A stretch of DNA of 8,940 bases from Clostridia bacterium (lineage in GTDB: Bacteria; Bacillota; Clostridia; Christensenellales; Borkfalkiaceae). Shown piece by piece: positions 6,057-8,940 of the stretch (its first letter is position 1; every line of letters begins with the position of its first letter). Location: positions 1 through 8,940 of the forward strand of contig CAAGHC010000042.1 of assembly GCA_900769565.1 (NCBI GenBank). Direction: 5' to 3'. The notes under the pieces were generated by a model. That model was not told the origin of the DNA and did not search any database. It saw only the letters and a program-made list of their open reading frames with translations. The position numbers were made by a program, and so were the translations under genes.

Positions 6057-7191
6057 AAAAAACAACAAAAGTTTTTTTACGGTAATACTTTCGTTGTGTA
6101 TGGTTTTAGCCATACTTTTTACGGGAAACATCGTTACGTTTGCTTTTTCGCCAATGAACGTTTCTAATAAAATCAAGCCTTTAACTAATTACGACGGAAA
6201 GGAAGTTACTCTAATCAACGACGATATTTTAGAGTTGATGGATATGGATTATTTCGACTGGACTTATATCGTAACCTTATACGAAGAAGGACAGAATAAC
6301 TATAAACCCAAAGACGTAGTTCTTTCGTGGCAAGCCGTTTCTGATGCAAGTTATTATAACGTAAAGGTTTCGACCGATAGGAACTTTACTAGCGTAGTTG
6401 ACCGTTATACGGTTATAGGAAAAACCGAAGTAAAGGTTAGTACGCCGTTAACGGGAACTAAATATTTTTGGCAGGTAGAAACCGAAGTGAACGGTGAGAA
6501 AATAGTTTCTGGGATTTTCAGTTTTAAGACCGCTGATACGCCTAGAACTTTAAATATTGACGGTGTAACAAACACTCGTGACTTGGGTGGTTATACTACT
6601 TCGCTTGGTAAAATGGCGCAAAACAAGGTTATTCGTGGCGCAAGGCTAGAAAATATTACTGAAGATGGTAAAGTTACTATGAAAAGGCTAGGCGTTAAAA
6701 CTGACCTTGACCTTCGTTCGACAGGCGAGGCGGGACAACAAAACGTAAGTCCTATAGGCGTTAATTACGTTAACGTAGATGCGCCCTACTACGCAACCTA
6801 TTCTTCTAAAGGCATAAACGAAGAGGTAAACTATCCCTTGGTTAAAGAGATAATGATGGTGTTTGCCGACGCTGATAATTATCCCGTTTACATGCATTGC
6901 AGTTACGGTAAAGACAGAACGGGTACGTTTGCTTTCCTATTAGGTGCGCTCTGTGGCAAAACGGACGTTCAGTTAAGGCAAGATTACTGGTTATCGGTAT
7001 ACTCGGTTGACGGTGCTATACCTAAAACACAAATCGAAAATTATTATATGCAATTTGAATTGATGTCAACTTATATTAACGGTTTCGTGGGCAGAACTTT
7101 TGCAGAAAAAACTGAAAACTACTTAAAAAAGGTAGGCTTAACTAATAGTGATATAGCCTCGATAAGGGCTAACTTGTTAGTGCAAGCATAA
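6049..7191 (+). CDS. Secreted Fn3-like plus tyrosine-protein-phosphatase-family protein
   Basis: From ATG 6049 this is a 380-aa exported protein; AAGGAGA (6037-6043) lies 5 nt upstream, so this start is preferred over an in-frame start at 6010 that has no ribosome site. Residues 1-31 form a Sec signal (IRKNNK, a hydrophobic core, then TFA). A fibronectin-III-like domain spans about 80-162 (VVLSWQAVSDASYYNVKV; FWQVETEVNG). A phosphatase domain of the Y_phosphatase3 type follows, with NTRDLGGY (175-182), DLDLRS (219-224) and the P-loop HCSYGKDRTG (283-292). The CX5R nucleophile Cys and Arg are C284 and R290, so it should be catalytically competent. Relatives dephosphorylate phosphotyrosine, phosphoinositides or small phosphoesters. 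An extracellular location and a sugar-use neighbourhood suggest a phosphorylated glycan or host-derived ester, but this is speculation. It overlaps the AraC gene by 8 nt. Confidence 0.82.
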   Translation: MIRKNNKSFFTVILSLCMVLAILFTGNIVTFAFSPMNVSNKIKPLTNYDGKEVTLINDDILELMDMDYFDWTYIVTLYEEGQNNYKPKDVVLSWQAVSDASYYNVKVSTDRNFTSVVDRYTVIGKTEVKVSTPLTGTKYFWQVETEVNGEKIVSGIFSFKTADTPRTLNIDGVTNTRDLGGYTTSLGKMAQNKVIRGARLENITEDGKVTMKRLGVKTDLDLRSTGEAGQQNVSPIGVNYVNVDAPYYATYSSKGINEEVNYPLVKEIMMVFADADNYPVYMHCSYGKDRTGTFAFLLGALCGKTDVQLRQDYWLSVYSVDGAIPKTQIENYYMQFELMSTYINGFVGRTFAEKTENYLKKVGLTNSDIASIRANLLVQA

Positions 7192-7205
7192 AAGGGGAAG
7201 GACAA

Positions 7206-7958
7206 ATGACTATAAGACTAAAAAAATTATTTTTAATAGTTTTGATAATAATTTCGCTAATTATGGCGACCTGTTTTTCAGTTACGTTTAACGCTTTGGC
7301 TGACGATACGACAGCACCCGTTATTAGTATAACCGATACTACCGTTCATTCTTATGTGGGCTCACGTCCTGAACTTTCGGTTACGGCAATGGACGACGTG
7401 GACGGTGAGGTGAGCGTTAGTTACGTTTGGTCAAGTGATGCGCTTGACCAAGTAGGCGCGCTTAATGAAGGAACGCATACTTGTACGATAACTGCTGTTG
7501 ATAGTCAATCAAACCAAAGCCAAGTTACGGTTACATTTATCGTTGTGGCAGACCAAACCGACATTTCGGGGTATGCGTTTATTACCATAGTTTGCGACGG
7601 TATGGATACGGTGGTAAAGGCCTATCCGTTAAACAGTGCGATAGACGTTAGCGCTTATGCTGATAAGGAAGGTTACACTAAAAAAATAATAACTAGCGAC
7701 GGAACGATTGTAACCGACTTAACGGCTAAAGAAGACGCCGTATTGTACGTTACTTACGAGCAAGTTCAAGTGGACGAAGGCAACAACGGAAACGACCAAA
7801 CTAATCAGCCTAACGAACCCCAAGACGGCGAGATTTCCAAAAGTCAAGACAATACGCTTTTAATCGTGCTATGCGTGGTTAGTGGTGTTTTAACGGTTGG
7901 TTTAGTGGCTAGTGGTGTGATTATTATAATTAGTCGCAAGAAAAAAGGGAGCAAATAA
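7206..7958 (+). CDS. Membrane-anchored surface protein with bacterial Ig-like domain
   Basis: This 250-aa protein has a signal peptide (1-32, positively charged start, long hydrophobic stretch, ending ALA before DDT). An Ig/cadherin-like domain follows at about 34-114: TTAPVISITD, then DDVDGEVS and ITAVDSQSNQSQVTV, typical of DUF5011/HYR-like repeats. A second small beta domain lies at about 118-186. A Gly/Asn/Gln/Pro-rich linker (189-215) leads to a transmembrane helix (217-242) and the basic tail SRKKKGSK. The topology is outside domains, a single C-terminal anchor and a very short cytoplasmic end. There is no LPXTG motif. It probably holds or presents something at the cell surface; no enzyme motif is visible. 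The start has GGGGAAGG (7194-7201) 4 nt upstream. It lies 14 nt after the phosphatase gene and overlaps the lipoprotein start by one base (TAATG). Confidence 0.75.
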   Translation: MTIRLKKLFLIVLIIISLIMATCFSVTFNALADDTTAPVISITDTTVHSYVGSRPELSVTAMDDVDGEVSVSYVWSSDALDQVGALNEGTHTCTITAVDSQSNQSQVTVTFIVVADQTDISGYAFITIVCDGMDTVVKAYPLNSAIDVSAYADKEGYTKKIITSDGTIVTDLTAKEDAVLYVTYEQVQVDEGNNGNDQTNQPNEPQDGEISKSQDNTLLIVLCVVSGVLTVGLVASGVIIIISRKKKGSK

Positions 7959-8227
7959 TGAGTAAGAAGATTAAGCATTTGGTTATTGCTTTATTATGCT
8001 TTGCGTTAATGGCTTGTATAGGTGTGGCTTGTTCTAAAAAGCCCCAAAGCATCAGCGCAACTATTAAAGCGCCCGAATATCTTTTAGGAAAGGCGGGCAC
8101 GGAAATTACTATTACTAACGTTAAAGCGTTAGATGCTAACGGGGTGGAACAGGAATACGTTTTAACGGTTAAAGACCAAAACGGAAACGAAGTAAGAAAG
8201 TTGCTTGGTCGGGATTTTTTAGAGTAG
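7958..8227 (+). pseudogene. Lipoprotein N-terminus, truncated at a junction with a permease gene
   Basis: The ATG overlaps the preceding stop (TAATG) and has AGGGAG (7945-7950) upstream. Residues 1-24 are a type II signal peptide, with lipobox IGVAC placing the lipid-modified cysteine at C25. Residues about 30-78 look like the first strands of an Ig-like domain (SISATIKAPEYLLGKAG; YVLTVKDQNGNEV). The sequence then loses sense (RKLLGRDFLE) and stops at TAG 8225-8227, while permease coding begins in the -1 frame at about 8206-8212. The natural protein was presumably longer, perhaps a sugar-binding lipoprotein of the ABC system that follows, but the remaining part does not show this. An 89-aa lipoprotein could still be made and exported. 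It is best described as a 3'-truncated gene. Confidence 0.65.
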
Positions 8228-8790
8228 TGTTCTTTATGCCGTCAATCATATCGGCAGTCGTACTAGTTGCTGTTTATAAAAACTTTTTATTGCCGAGTGG
8301 TCCGATTGATACTCTTTTAATTTCACTAACGGGTACGGGTATGCCGACAGGTATGTTACTCTATCACGATTCTGCAACTGCTTTGATGGTCGGGTTCGTT
8401 ATTTGGACGGGCTTTGGCGTTAATATCGTACTGTTTGAAAGTGCAATGCGCCGTATTCCCGAAAGCGTTATCGAGGCTGGTACTCTAGACGGGGTAGGAA
8501 TGGTAGGCGAGATGTTTAGAATTGTTATGCCGTTAGTTTGGCCGACTATTTTAACCACTTTAACTCTTGCCATAAGCGCATTCTTAACTGCGGACGGACC
8601 TATCCTTTTGTTCACCGAAGGTGGTGCGAATACAAGCACTATATCCTTCCATATTTACTGGTTAGTAAAAGAACAGTCTGCGCATAACTACGGTGCCGCT
8701 ATCGGTATTTTCTGTTCGATAATTTCTATGCCCGTAGTATTCACGTCAAGATATTTCTTGTCTAAAGCTATTGATAAGGTGGAGTATTGA
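8227..8790 (+). pseudogene. CUT1 sugar ABC transporter permease (MalF type), 5'-truncated
   Basis: These 187 codons encode the C-terminal two thirds of a MalF/UgpA-type permease. The cytoplasmic EAA loop that docks the ATPase is clear: ESVIEAGTLDGVGM (79-92), then FRIVMPLVWPTI (97-108). Several membrane helices surround it (about 4-18, 50-70, 105-122, 155-175). Homology-like sequence continues upstream of the GTG in frame to about 8206 (GFFRVVFFMP, the usual start of the permease core), so the GTG at 8227 is internal and not a true start. The N-terminal helices, normally about 100 residues, are missing, and an in-frame stop (8170) lies in the lipoprotein region. It has been joined to the lipoprotein gene by a deletion or assembly error. 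Working transport needs the missing part. It is followed 2 nt later by the partner permease. Confidence 0.75.
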
Positions 8791-8792
8791 TT

Positions 8793-8933
8793 ATGCAGAA
8801 AATTAAAAAAGATTTAACTAGAAGAATTGTTTTCGGTTTCATTTTCGTTCTTTTTGTTCTATACGCATTCTCAATCATTGTCCCCGTATTTTGGTTGATA
8901 CTGAACACCTTAAAGGGCGCAGATGAATATTAA
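8793..8933 (+). CDS. CUT1 sugar ABC transporter permease (MalG type), N-terminal fragment
   Basis: ATG 8793 follows AAGGTGGAG (8776-8784) by 8 nt. The 46 codons give a basic start (QKIKKDLTRR), the first membrane helix (about 12-37, ending VPVFWLILNTL) and KGADEY, the conserved turn after helix 1 of MalG-type permeases. The stop TAA (8931-8933) comes exactly where the window runs into AGATCGGA, which matches the Illumina adapter start, so the stop is probably not real. The genuine gene should continue for roughly 230 more residues. Together with the preceding permease it forms the membrane channel of a sugar importer. No ATPase gene is visible here; CUT1 systems often use a shared one. Confidence 0.72.
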   Translation: MQKIKKDLTRRIVFGFIFVLFVLYAFSIIVPVFWLILNTLKGADEY

Positions 8934-8940
8934 GATCGGA
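8933..8940 (+). other. Probable sequencing-adapter residue at contig end
   Basis: The final eight bases, AGATCGGA, are identical to the first eight of the TruSeq read-through adapter (AGATCGGAAGAGC). They interrupt a conserved permease reading frame right after KGADEY. An 8-base match at the very end of the window, exactly where coding sense is lost, is best explained as untrimmed adapter. Confidence 0.6.

Noticed and set aside
5913..6176. Minus-strand ORF across the AraC/phosphatase boundary
   Set aside because: Antisense to the AraC HTH region and to the phosphatase signal peptide; its hydrophobic look is a mirror of AT-rich sense codons.

Overview
The window is AT-rich and every gene lies on the + strand. 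Shine-Dalgarno sequences are strong (GAGGAG, AAGGAGA), promoters look sigma-A-like, and terminators are short hairpins followed by T-runs. Together with a lipobox, Sec signals and CUT1-type sugar permeases, this points to an uncultured low-GC Firmicutes/Clostridia-like bacterium, probably from a gut or other carbohydrate-rich community. The taxonomic placement is inference. No rRNA, tRNA, CRISPR array, transposase or integrase was seen.

Layout. Bases 1-206 hold a terminator for something upstream, a dyad and a well-formed promoter. A two-gene operon follows: a xylose-isomerase-like TIM-barrel (sugar phosphate isomerase/epimerase) protein at 207-1028 and a sialidase-like BNR/Asp-box beta-propeller protein at 1045-2190, closed by a hairpin. 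Bases 2325-2486 hold a 53-codon ORF that looks like the two ends of another sialidase-like gene joined together, followed by a strong terminator. A second promoter region (about 2617-2748) leads into a long co-directional train: a broken ADP-ribosylglycohydrolase-family gene (2791-3845, in two frames), a TIM-barrel glycoside-hydrolase-like protein (3858-5111), an AraC-family regulator (5148-6056), a secreted Fn3-like plus tyrosine-phosphatase protein (6049-7191), a surface Ig-like protein with a C-terminal membrane anchor (7206-7958), a lipoprotein N-terminus (7958-8227), the C-terminal part of a MalF-type permease (8227-8790), and the first 46 codons of a MalG-type permease (8793-8933).

How they fit together. 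This resembles a carbohydrate-use locus: sugar uptake by a CUT1 ABC transporter, glycan or glycoside processing, sugar-isomerase chemistry, and local control by an AraC regulator. Both promoter regions contain the shared motif ACAGTyAAAATCrCT, and both have AATTACC just upstream of the -35 box, so they may answer to the same regulator.

The most unusual property is structural. Three places (about 2440, 3475 and 8205) show the 5' part of one coding sequence joined to the 3' part of the same or a neighbouring coding sequence, with the middle missing. They may be genuine deletion scars or assembly collapses. The last eight bases match the start of the Illumina TruSeq adapter and create the apparent stop of the last gene, so assembly quality must be considered before any biological reading. 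I did not find a convincing new defence system or mobile element.
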